64,000 bases of DNA from Cyanophora paradoxa (Eukaryota; Glaucocystophyceae; Cyanophorales; Cyanophoraceae): the NCBI GenBank assembly GCA_004431415.1, contig QPMI01000459.1, forward strand, positions 121,963 to 185,962, given 5' to 3'. Positions 30,359 through 40,700 of the stretch are shown here, one piece after another; position 1 is the first letter of the stretch; each line of letters opens with the position of its first letter. Below the pieces are notes generated by a model, which worked only from the letters and a program-made list of their open reading frames with translations, was not told where the DNA came from and did no database searches. A program made the translations under genes and the position numbers.

Positions 30359-32300
30359 ACAAGATCCGTGCTCCTGCGGAGCACTAAGTACGGCGAAGCC
30401 TCGCGGACGCCCTCGCCGCTGTTACAGTAGGCCTATATATATAGGGCACTCAGCGACTGGCCAGCCTGGCAGCGGCCTGGCCGATCGCGAACAGCTTTCT
30501 GCAGCTGGCTGGAAGCTGGCTGGCTGACGGCCAGTCCAGCTAGCGCTGGCCGGCTAGAGGAATATTAATTTACTGAGGAACTAAAGGGTGGAGCAGATTG
30601 AGAAGAGATTAATTATAATATTGTTGGGAAGGAGGCCCGGGAGGGGCGAGGTTCTCGCGGCCAGGCGCATGCACAGAGCTTGCGAATCGCTTAAACAGAA
30701 TCTCGCGATCGAATGCATATAGCATCGATGTGCGGGGCTGCGGAGGCGAGGGCGCGCGGAAAGACGTGCAGGTCCATGCAGGATCGAATTTTCGGGGTCG
30801 GCTGGATTCTCGCGCCCTGTCGCGTCCTCGGAGCTCGCGAAAAGCTTAACAAAGATCTCAAATTACTATTGTAGCGATGCGCACGCGCGAGGATGCGAGG
30901 GCGCGCGGAAAGCTGTGCAGGTCCGTATACGTACAGGATCGAATTGTCGGGGTCGGCTGGGTCCTCGCGGCCCGGCGCATACGCAAAGCGTGCGGAAGTC
31001 TTTGCCTACATCTCAAATGCTTATGCTATTGTTCCGCGCATGCGCCGCGGCGTGGGCGCGCGGAAAGATGTCCGGGTCCGTGCAGGATCGAATTTTTGCC
31101 GTCGGCTGGGTTCTCGTGCTCTTTCGCGTCTTCGAAGCTTGTGGAAGGCTTTGATAAAATCTCAAATGAATATTGTAGCGATGCGCATGCGCGAGAATGC
31201 GAGGGCGTGCGGAAAGATGTTCAGGTCCGTCCAGGATCGAATTTTCGGGTCGGCTGGGTCCTCGCGGCCTGGTGCATTTAGAGACCGTGCGGAAGTCTTC
31301 TTCTACATCTAAAATGCATATGCTATCGTTCCGCGCATGCGCCGCGGCGTGGGCGCGCGGAAAGATCTCCGGGCCTGTCTAGGATCGAATTCTTGCCGTC
31401 GGGTATGTCCAGGATCGAATTTTTGCGTCGGCTGGGTTCTCGTGCCCTGTCGCGCCTGCAGAGCTTGCGAAAAGCTTTAAAAAGGAGTCAACTGAAAATT
31501 GTAGCGATGCGCTCGCGTGAGGATGCGAGGGCGCGCGGAAAGTTGTGCAGGTCCGTCCAGGATCGAATTTTCGGGGTCGGCTGGGTCCTCGCGGCCCGGC
31601 GCATTTAGAGACCGTGCGGAAGGCTTCTTCTACATCTCAAATGCTTATGCTATCGTTCCGCGCATGCGCCGCGGCGTGGGCGCGCGGAAAGATCTCCGGG
31701 CCTGTCTAGGATCGAATTTTTGCCGTCGGGTACCTTCCTGCGCTCTTCCGGCTCCGAAAAGCGGATTTCGGGGGTGCGCAGGCGCTGCTATGTCTATGCG
31801 CGCCCGTAAGCATCGATTGCGCGCGTCGCGGGACCGGCCGGAACCGGCCGGATCAAATTTTCGGCCGACTCTTCGCACTGGAGCGTCGACGGCGCGCGAA
31901 ATCGGGTTTGCGGCGATGCGCTCGCCCTCGCGCGTCATTCTGTATCGTTCTGGGGCGTCCCTGGCGCGATTTTGTCGCGGGACCGGGCGGGACCGGGTCC
32001 CACCTTCTGACTCGGACTGCGTTTGTCGGAGGTTAAGTATCGGAATTGATCCAGAGGAATATTCGATATTCGCGCGACGCCCACGGGAGAGCGGTCGTCT
32101 TAGGGGAGCCAGGACGCTAAAAATGGCTGTGTGGGAGTTCGGGCAGCTGTGTAGTCTAGAGCAATCGCGTCGGTGTCGAGGCAGAATTAATAATTCGTCC
32201 TCGAGGGAGTGCGACACGGAAATTATTTAGCAGGGGGGATCTCGAGTGGAAAAAAAGGTTAAAAAAGGAATTCCGCTCGTCGGTTTTTGGGTTTGAGAAA
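30359..32300. repeat. Composite repeat, copy B
   Basis: A second copy of the 28,041 unit in direct orientation: same head, monomers at about 30,752, 30,902, 31,056, 31,204, 31,357, 31,529 and 31,680, then one tail module at 31,989 and the same closing stretch. It differs from copy A in monomer number and small insertions (TATATATA at 30,433). Confidence 0.9.
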
Positions 32301-32357
32301 GAGGCTTCGCCTGAAAGAGGCTTCGCCTGATATAGCTAGCGATTCTATTTTGCCGGG

Positions 32358-33558
32358 ATGCTTCGCGCCGCCGTCCGCCTGCACGCCCGCGGGGCTGCAA
32401 TCATGATCGCGAGCGATGCCGTCTCATCGGCAATCGCAAAATCGAAATTCACAGCAGCAGCTCGAGCTCCATCGATCGCGGCGGCGCGAGCTCATGCGCA
32501 CGCAGGAGGATTTCACGGCCCTCGCACCCTCTGCGCCGGCGCCGGCCGCAATGAGGAGGATCGGGGCTCCGGGCGCGGGGCGCCCCCGCCCCGCCTCGAA
32601 TTCCGTCTCATTCCATCGCTGGCCCTCGGCATCGGGGCTGCGGCGTGCACCTTCGCGGCTGCGGAGGACGCTGAGGTGCAAAAGGAGGAGCCAGCGCCGG
32701 CGCCGGCCCCCGTGGAGCTCGGCGTGCCGGAGCTCCGGCACCGAATGATCGAGCACCGCACCCTGTCTGCAATCAAGGCGTCCGAGAGATCTTCGAAATT
32801 CAAAGGTGCGAAACTATTAACGCCTGCGAGGTATGCGACATACGAGTGCGTATATTCGAGCTGGCTGTGACGCGCGCAGACGCCGAGCTCGCGTCCATCG
32901 ATGTAGAGGGGGCGAGAGACGGCGGCGTCTCGCTCCGGTTCGTCCCGCCAGTCGGCCACGTGAACTCGGAGAATTCGGTGGCGGGGATCGATTCCGGCGT
33001 GCTGGCCGCGGCATTCGGCGAGCTTCGGGACGCCTCCGACGCACGAATGAAGGTCATGAAGAGCCGGGGCAAGGGTGGGCCCGATCCGGCTTCACTTGAT
33101 CTCTGCGGTGCGTCTTTTTCGAGTTCTGCAAGTACTTGGATGCCTCGACTCAAATTATTAATTTATCGCGATTTCTGCTTCAGATTTCTGAAAATTCAAA
33201 GCTGAAGTACACGCGCGCGCAGTGAAGGAGCTTGTGATGGAGAGTCGACCCGATGGAGAGTATACGTACTTCGACTGCCGCAAGCTGGACCTGGCGGCGC
33301 GCTACCCGGACGCCTGGGGGCGCCCCCAGGGCCTCTGCCTCCGCGTCTTCGCCTGCATCACGCAGACGGGCGTCGAGCGCTTCGTCGAGCTGCGCACCTG
33401 TGCGCACGCCCTGCCAGCACTTCGCGCAAGTTAATTAATATTCCCATTGCAATTGAAATTCCGCGCGCGCGTGCGCAGGCGGGGAGGGCCGCATGAGCGA
33501 GCGCGAGGCGTCGCTCTTTGCGAACATCTACGACGCGGCGCACGGCCTGGGCGCTTGA
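32358..33558 (+). CDS. Conserved-looking protein of unknown function, four exons
   Basis: Proposed exons 32,358-32,805, 32,880-33,107, 33,223-33,399 and 33,479-33,558 give 310 residues and keep phase throughout. All three introns begin GTGCG and end in GCGCGCAG or TGCGCAG. The N-terminus (MLRAAVRLHARGAAIM) is basic and lacks acidic residues, as in mitochondrial or plastid presequences. A single hydrophobic segment LIPSLALGIGAAACTFAA (about residues 84-101) precedes a Pro/Ala linker, so an organelle membrane protein with a soluble C-terminal domain is plausible. The soluble part includes RFVPPVGHVNSENS, GEYTYFDCRKLDLAARYPD and a C-terminal SLFANIYDAAHGLGA. I do not recognise the family. The consistent splice phases and biased composition argue that it is a real gene. 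Confidence 0.7.
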
Positions 33559-33703
33559 ACTGCAGCTGACTGCAGCTGCTAAAAAGCGCACGTCTACCGC
33601 GAGCTTGTGAACTTCTTATATGTATCGATATCGTAGTCTATAGCTACTGGAGCCTTGGGGGAGGCCGGGCTCGCGATCGCAGGGGGCCGCGGGCCCCGTG
33701 GCT

Positions 33704-36700
33704 AGAGGAAGATCTGGGGGAGGAGGGCGGCGGCGGCGGTGCGGGCGAGGCGGTTGACGCCCCGCAGCGCCTTGATGTGCTCCTCGTCCTCCTCCACCGG
33801 CTGCGGGGCGGGAGGGAGGGCGGGGCGGGGCGGGGCGGTCAGATCCAGTTCAGGGCGGCAGGGCGGCCCTCAGGAGGCAGGGCGGCAGCGGTCAGCGAGT
33901 TCAGTGAGGCGGCAGGGCGGCCCTAATTGAAGGGCGCGCTGGACTGGCCGGACTCTTGTAATTATAAACTTAGGATCTTAAAATGTTGAAGCTAAGGAAG
34001 ATATTCTGCGAGGGCGCACGGAATCTTATTATTCGGGGAAACAACTAATTATAAACTTGGGATCTCGAACTCTCAAGCTTAAGCCAAGAATTCTCTTCAA
34101 GGCCCGCCGGACTGGAGCCGGACTCTTATTATAAACTTAGGATCTTAAACGCTTTAAGCCAAAAATTCTCTGCAAAGGCGCACGATGATCTCGGCGCGCT
34201 GGCCCTGCCCCAGGCGCTCGACCACCATGTTCGCCGCCTCCAGGCCTGTGACGTACGCCTGCGGCGAAAAGGGGGGTACGTGGGCGAGGGGCGTAGGAGG
34301 GGGTACGGGCAGGGTGGGGTACCTTCTCCTGGCTCCACGAGCCGTGCCGGTTGACGATCCCTGCGAAAAACGAAGCGGAGCAGCTGGGCTCGGAAGGACG
34401 AAGAAGGAAGGAGGGGGGAGGAAGGGGAGGGGGGTACTACGGTACGCACAGTCGCCGGACATGAAGAGGTTGGGGTATGAGGTGCGGGCGGGGAGCAGGT
34501 GTTGGTACATGCCTGCGCACGAAGCCGCCCGTGAGCCTCGGACCCAGAAGCACTAGATCTAATTTCAGAGGAACAGTCAACTCTAGATCGTGAGCTTGAT
34601 CACATCTAATCCAAACGTTGGGCTAAGTTCGCGCTCGGTGGATCGGACCGGGGGCAAAGTGGGTCACGGCGCGGGGCAGACGGATCACCGCCGAGTCCAA
34701 GACCTGCGCCCCGACCCCGCGTTGGGTGCGGGGCGAACTGGGGTACGAGGTTCAAGTGGGGGGGTACGTGGGCACCCGCGCGTCCCGGAACTCGGGGATG
34801 CACTGGCCGAGGTACCCCTGCACCGTCTTGACGACCTGCGCCCCGGGGACGGGTCAGAGGAGAGTGGGAGGGGGAGAGGGAAAGGGGGAGGGAGGAGGGG
34901 CGGGGCAGCTAGCCGGGAAGCCAAGGAATTCTATCAACAAATTGAAGCTCTCTATCAACGAAATCCATAGCAGCTCGGGGCGGGGCGGGGCGGGCCTCGT
35001 CGTCGGACATAGCGATGAACTGGTTGGCGTGGTAGAAGTCCGCCTCCACCACCTGCCGGGCCCCCGGGGTCAGGCCGGCGGGGGCGAGCAGCGCTCTAAC
35101 GGCTCGAGCTCGTCGAGGGGCGGGGGGCGGGCTCGCCTGGCCGGTCTCGTTGCGGAACTCGTCGTGCAGCGCGTTCAGGTCGAAGAAGGTCCTGCACGGC
35201 CGCGCAAGTGAGCTCGAGACCGAGCGGAGGGGAGGAGCGGGGCGGGGCGGGGCGGGGCGAAGCTCAACCTTAGCTCCGGCCGGTGCTTAACTACTAAGCC
35301 TAGCTAGTAGCGACTGGGGCGGGGCGGGGCGGGGCGGGGCGGGGTGGGGCGGGGCGGGCGGACCAGCCGGTGGTGTTGTCGAAGCCGAAGCAGGCGTTGG
35401 AGGGGAGCGGCACGTCCACCTTGCGGTCGAACCAGATGCGCACCGCCAGAACGTCCACCGCCTGCTCCGCCGCCCCGCGTGAGGCGGGGCGGGGCGGGGT
35501 GGAAAAGGTCCTGAGGAAGCTCAATCTGGCCTAGGGGACGGGGGCTGAAGGCGGGCGGGGGCCGGGGGGTCCCAAAGGCTCAATCTGGCCTAGGGGACGA
35601 CGGGGCCCGACGGGCGGGAGGGGGCGGGCCTGGAGGTTGGCGGTGCCGCGGAACTCGCGGCGGGACTGCAGCGCCGCGCTCGACTGCACGATCTTCTGCA
35701 GCGCCGAGATCCCCACCTGGGCAAGGGGGGAAGGAATCTCATCAGGAAAGGAGGAAGAAGAACAGACGGGGGAGTGGGTGGGTGGGGGGTACCGCCGAGA
35801 CGACGGCGTCGCACTCGATGACGTCGGCGCCGCCGTTGCAGACGACCGCATCGACCTCCCCGCTCCCGTTCACCCGCAGGTCCGAGACCTGGGGGAGAGA
35901 GGTCAAGGAGGGGTACGGGAAGGATCTGGGAGGGGTAGGGGTACGCACCCGCATGCCGGTCAGGACGCGGCCGCCCTCGCGCTCGATCGCCTGCGGGGGT
36001 ACGTGAGTGGGAGGGAAAGGGAGAATCATGGGGGGAGGGTACGCGGAGACTCGCCTGCTTGAGGGGGGCGAAGATCTCCTCGCCGACGGTACCCCGGCAC
36101 CAGACGACGTCTGCGCCGGGGAGAGTCGGGGGGATACGGGAAACCAGAGGCGGGGTACGGGGTACCGAAATCGGCCTGGTGGGCCAGGATGAAGTAGTAG
36201 AGCATTCCTGGGAGGGGTACACGGTTGAGAGAAATGCAAAGGTGCGCAAGAGCAGAGGGCACCGAGGGCGGCGGCGGCGGAGCAGGCCTCGCCGGGGGCG
36301 AACAGGCCGACGAGCAGCATAGGCTCGAACGCCTCCTTGTACAGCCGCTCCGTGCACCCGTACATCTGATCGGATCGGATCAGATCGGATGCGATCTGAT
36401 ATGATCTGATCTGAATCCGATGCGGTCTGAGCACCTTGAAGAGCTCGCGCGCCGTCATGTTGTCGTACCTCCTCCACTGGGGGTACGTGAGATTCGGGGG
36501 GATGCGGTACGGAGGAGGGGGGCACTGGGACGCACGGCGTCATCGGAGTTGTCGAAATCGACAACGGCGTAGAGGAGGGGTAGGGCGGAGAGGCGGTCCG
36601 CGAGGGGTAGCCGCTTGAACTTCGTGTCTGGGGGTGCGCAGAACGACTTCAGTTTGGGGAGGAGAGGGAGGAAGGGCGGGTACGCGCACAGATGAAGGTG

Positions 36701-37679
36701 CCGAGGGGGGTGGGGAGGCGGGGGAGGTCCTGGAAGATCGGAGATTCGACCTCGAGACCTTTGGGGGAGTACTGCGAGGAGCTGCGCAGGGTACGGAGTT
36801 GATTCCGAGCGGCGAGCTGCTCGGGAATCCGGTGAGGGGGTACCGGGTCCAGTCGGTGCTGTCGCGGGGTCAGGCGGCGCGACAGAGCGCAGAGAAACAA
36901 CGGGACCCACAAGGGCTGGATGCCGAGCTCCCTGCAGAGCCCGAAGATGTTGCGGTAGGGGTACCAGAATCCGTGGATCCCCGCCTCGACCGGGCGGCCG
37001 CCGGCCTGCGAGTCACGTCGGCGCGCGCGGCGCGCGGCGCGCGGCGTCCGCGGAAGGGGAGAGACGGACCGTACGCCAGCCAGCGACGAGCCCGCCCGGT
37101 TGCGCCGCCGCCTGCGGGCAGGTGAGGTCAAGTTAAGCTCGAGCCAAGCTCGCACCGCCGCCGGCGCAGCGGACCTCGAGAAGGCTGACTTCGTAGCCCT
37201 GCTTGGCCAGGTGGTAGGCCGCGCCCAGCCCCGCCCAGCCGGCCCCGATGACCGAGACCTGGGCCGGCCGAGTAAGCGCTCGAACTCGGCGCGCGGCCTC
37301 CGGCCCGGCCCGGGAGGCTGTACGTTCTACTCGCGCGGCCTAAGTTCTATCAGGCTGTCAAAACCAAGGAGCGATGCGGCGCTCCGAGCGCTACGTCGCA
37401 CGGGGCCCGCACGCGCGCACGCGTTCCGACGCTCACCTTCTTCTTGCCGGACGCGTCCGTCTGCTCGGCCACCACGAACACCGTGCAATCACGCCTCTCC
37501 GCTCTCCGCGCCGCGGGGGGCCTGTGCACGTGGGCCGGCCGCTGCTCGTGGTAGTTATGAGCTCGCGGTCGGGTCAGCGCCGGGAGGCCTAAGAGCTCAC
37601 CGTGCGGCCGCCGAAGAAGGCGCGCGGGTTCCAGCTGCTGCTGGAGCGCTGCTGGACGAGGGCGCTCGCGCTGAACATT
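33704..37679 (-). CDS. FAD-dependent amine-oxidase / carotenoid-desaturase-like oxidoreductase
   Basis: Multi-exon minus-strand gene, first ATG at 37,679, TAG at 33,706-33,704. A dinucleotide-binding motif VSVIGAGWAGLGAAYHL (about 37,200-37,262) ends in the acidic GYEVSLLE, the Rossmann fold that binds FAD ADP. Following exons give GGRPVEAGIHGFWYPYRNIF, YSPKGLEVESPIFQDLPRLP, LADRLSALPLLYAV, MTARELFK, EAFEPMLLVGLFAPGE, MLYYFILAHQADF, VVWCRGTVGEEIFAP, GGRVLTGMRV, GISALQKIVQSSAAL and VDVLAVRIWFDRKVDVPLPS. Near the end, SYPNLFMSGD plus GLEAANMVVERLG form the C-terminal FAD loop of the flavin amine oxidase family. The Ser/Arg-rich N-terminus (MFSASALVQQRSSSSW) could be a plastid leader. Substrate is unknown; carotenoid-like desaturation or isomerisation is only a family-level guess. 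Many introns carry GTACCCC, and one (35,991-36,054) is GC-AG. N-terminal exon borders are uncertain. Confidence 0.85.
33960..34180. repeat. Tandem duplication inside the last introns of the FAD gene
   Basis: The phrase CCGGACTCTT..ATTATAAACTTAGG ATCTTAAA (spaces mark variable bases) occurs at about 33,951 and 34,120, with an intermediate copy near 34,050. The last copy runs into the coding part (GCGCACGATGATCTCGG). It looks like a local duplication that captured an exon edge. Confidence 0.65.
35316..35361 (+). repeat. (GGGGC)n tract, G-quadruplex candidate
   Basis: About nine GGGGC-type pentamers occur in tandem within an intron of the FAD gene (C-rich on the coding strand). Shorter runs lie at about 35,234-35,260 and 35,484-35,500. 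Four or more G4 blocks with one-base loops satisfy the usual G-quadruplex pattern. Confidence 0.8.
35991..36054 (-). other. GC-AG intron in the FAD gene
   Basis: Between exons reading ...FAPLKQ and AIEREGGRVLTGM the intron on minus starts GCGAGTCTCC and ends CCCCGCAG. No GT donor nearby keeps the frame. GC-AG introns are a known minor class with strong flanking donor bases, as here (CAG|GCGAGT). Confidence 0.6.
36365..36430. repeat. GATCKG-type microsatellite in an intron
   Basis: A degenerate tandem of GATCGG / GATCTG words fills most of one intron of the FAD gene just before the exon encoding MTARELFK (minus). Confidence 0.7.
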
Positions 37680-37779
37680 TTGATGGCGGTATACCCCACC
37701 CAGACTACTCCCCCCGGCAAAAAGTCGATCCTCTCGAAGCAGCTGGAGCGCGCGCGCTTCGGCCTCCCGCGCGTGTAAG
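37680..37779. promoter_or_regulatory. Shared divergent promoter region
   Basis: Only about 100 bp separate the proposed start codons of the FAD oxidoreductase (minus) and phospholipase D (plus). Both promoters and 5' untranslated regions must lie here or overlap the first exons and introns. A GGTATACC palindrome lies at 37,687-37,694. I see no clear TATA box for either gene. Confidence 0.5.
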
Positions 37780-40700
37780 ATGCGCGGACCCGTAAAGATC
37801 GTGCCCGTCCCTCCCGCGCCGCCCTCCGTGGAACAGAGCGCGCGCCCTCCGCCAATTGAGGGCTGCCTTGTCTCCGCTTGGGCTCTCAGCACGCAGCCGC
37901 TGTTCCGCTGGCTCCGCAGCGCAGACGCCAAGCGCTGGGCCGTCCTTACAGACGCCTCCCTCCTCCTGTACGCGAGCCCCACCGAGATCACGGTGCGCGG
38001 AGCGCGCCTCGCAAGAATTCACGTTTCCGCCTTACGCGGCGGAACAGCCGGTCGAGGAGGTCGATCTCAGGACGCGCGGCCTGCAGCTTTCCTGGTCGCG
38101 GGACGGGCCGGCGGGCGCCGCGCGGCTCGTCGTCGACCACCCGGCCTTCCTTCGGAAGCTGCTGCTCTGGACGCGGGCGGACGGGGGCGTCGGGATCGAA
38201 TTCTGGGCCGCGCGCATCGGCGAGCGCGTCGCGGCCGCGGCGAAGGAGCGCGGGACGCCCGCCTCGCCTCGCGTGCTCCCCACGCTCGCGCAGCGCTCTC
38301 TTCAGACGAACACCGTTCAATGGCGTGCCCACGGCCCGGCCCGCGCCCGCCGCGCGCGAGCGCTGAACCCGCCCGCCCGCCTGGCCCCGCGCCGGGGCCG
38401 CGTCGAATTACTGTGCCCGCGCCGCAGGTGGTCCCTCACTCCGGAGGGGACTCTGCTCGTGACCCCCGAGGCTGCCCTGGGGTCGCCCCCGCCCCCGCAG
38501 CTCGCCGCCGTCCGTGCCGACGTCGCGGTGCGACGCCAAGTTATAACTCGAATTCAGATCCGCTGAGCCGTACCCCCCGCAGAGCATCGATTCCCTCCTG
38601 CTGTCGTCCCCAAGCGGATCCTCAGGTGAACCCTCTCGCCTATTCTCGTTGCCTCCCGCGCCGTACCCCTCACCCTCTCGGCCCCGCCCCAGCTGCAGCC
38701 ACCCTCTCCGCCCCTCCCTCTCCCGAGCGCATCACGTACCCCCTTTCCTTCTGATATGCCGTACCCCGTTCATCTCACCGTACCCCGTTCATCTCACCGT
38801 ACCCCGCAGCGCCTTCGTCCACGCCGACGAGACGTCTCCGCTCCGGCCGCGGCCCGCCCCGATCCCGTACCCCCCAGACTCTGCTCTCATTTACCCCCGC
38901 AGCGCCGGCGCGGCTTCGGACGCGGGGGTACTCCCTGCTTCGGCCCTGTCCCTCTCCTTCGCCCCCCCTCGAGCCTTCACCTCGGCCCGATTCTTCGTCG
39001 ACGGACGCGATTACTTTGACGTACTCCCGGCTTTGGCCCCCCACCCCCTCCCCCCACCCCCCCCAAAAAATTATATTCGATTCAAGTCGGCGCTTGCAGG
39101 CCGTCGCGACGGCGCTCGAATCCGCGCGGGAGCAGATATTCATCTCCGCCTGGTGGCGCGCTCTACCCCCCTTGGCTGAACGCCGTTCCCCCATGGAAAC
39201 GGCTCTTGATCCCGTGGGGTACGCCAGGTTCTCGCCTGAGATCTACCTGCGGAGGGGGCAGCCCCCCGACGGGGGCCTGGATCCCCACTGGCGGCTCGAC
39301 AAGTGCTCTACCCCCCTTCCACCTCCCCCAACCCCCCTCCTCGCTCTCCCCTTCTCAGCCCTGCCTCTGACCCTTGCCTTGCCTCGCCTTGCCTCGCCCC
39401 CCGCAGCGTGCTCAAGCGGAAGGCGGGGCAGGGAGTGCGCGTTTATGTTCTCCTCTGGAACCACAGCCGCATCGCATTCCGGTGCGCGGGGGCCGGAGCC
39501 GAAGCTCGAGCTCGAGGATGAACAGCTTAAAGAGCTCAAAAGAGATCTAGAGGACTCATTTGGACCGCCCGGACTCACCCTCCTAAGAGATCTATTTTTA
39601 GAAGACTTGTGTGAACCCGCCTGGCCTCGCTCGCAGGTACATCTACAGCAGCCGCGTCCGCCGCCTCCTCGAGGCGCGCGCCCTCGTACCCCCCTCCCAC
39701 CCCGCCCCCGCTCACCCCCCCGCGGCGCAGGCCCTGGACCCCTTCGTCCACGTCCTCAAGGCGAGCGAGCGGCCTATCCCCCCCAGTGCCGCCGGCGCCG
39801 GCGCCCTCCCCGCCCACTGCGCCCCTGGGGCTCCGCTTGCCCCAGAATGAGGAAGGGGGAGGAGGGCCCCGCGCTTTCTAACAGCTCCCCCCCCGCCCCC
39901 CCACAGATCCCGCGGGCGACGCGGTCGATCTTCCGGTGGTCGATGCACGAGAAGGCCGTCGTCGTCGACCAGGCGCCCCTGCCCCCGCCTCCCGCCCCCC
40001 TGCCCCCCCGCCCCCCGCCCGGCCTCCGTCAAGCCAAAGCTTCGAACTCTTCGGAGCTGATCGCGGGCGGGGCGGTGCGCCCGGGGCGTGCGCAGGAGGT
40101 GGCGTTCCTTGGCGGGGCCGACCTCAACTTCGGTGCGCCCCGCCACCCCCACCTCTCCTCCTCCTCCCCGCCCTTCCCAAGCCTTCCTAGGCCTTCCTAG
40201 GCCTAACCCTAACCCTAAGCCGCGCGCGCACGCCCGCGCCGCGCTGAGGCACGCGCGCGCAGGTCAGGCCCCCCGCCTCAGCGCGCGCGCGCCGCCCCCT
40301 CCTCTCTTCCTCCTCGAGCCGCGCCGCGCTGAGGCCGGGGCATGCGCAGGGCGGTGGGACACGGCGGGGCACGCCCTCGCCGACGAGCGCTCGCTCACCT
40401 GGCCCGGCGCGCCCCCGCCCCGCCCCGCCCCGCCCCTCCCGCCCAGACCTGTGCCCGGGCCCCTGTGCATGCGCCCCGCCCGGCAGCCCGCACGGAGGCA
40501 CTAATTTTATGCCCCTCTTAAAGTATTCGACAACAAAGAAGAAGCAATCTAACGGAACTGCTTCAGGGAAGGACTACTTCGCGTTCCCGTCGGCGCCGAT
40601 CGCGGACGCCGACCCGTGGCGCGACCCCGCCGACCGCCGCGCCGTCCCCCGCCTCCCTGGCCCGCACCCGCCCCGCCCCGGCCCCCGCCCGGTCCCGCCT

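Noticed and set aside
28041-32300. CRISPR-like array
   Set aside because: Repeats are ~150-264 bp modules without short identical repeats and unique spacers, and the window is eukaryotic.
40202-40218. Telomere end or subtelomeric junction
   Set aside because: Only about 17 bp of CCCTAA-type repeat inside an intron; too short and in the middle of a gene.
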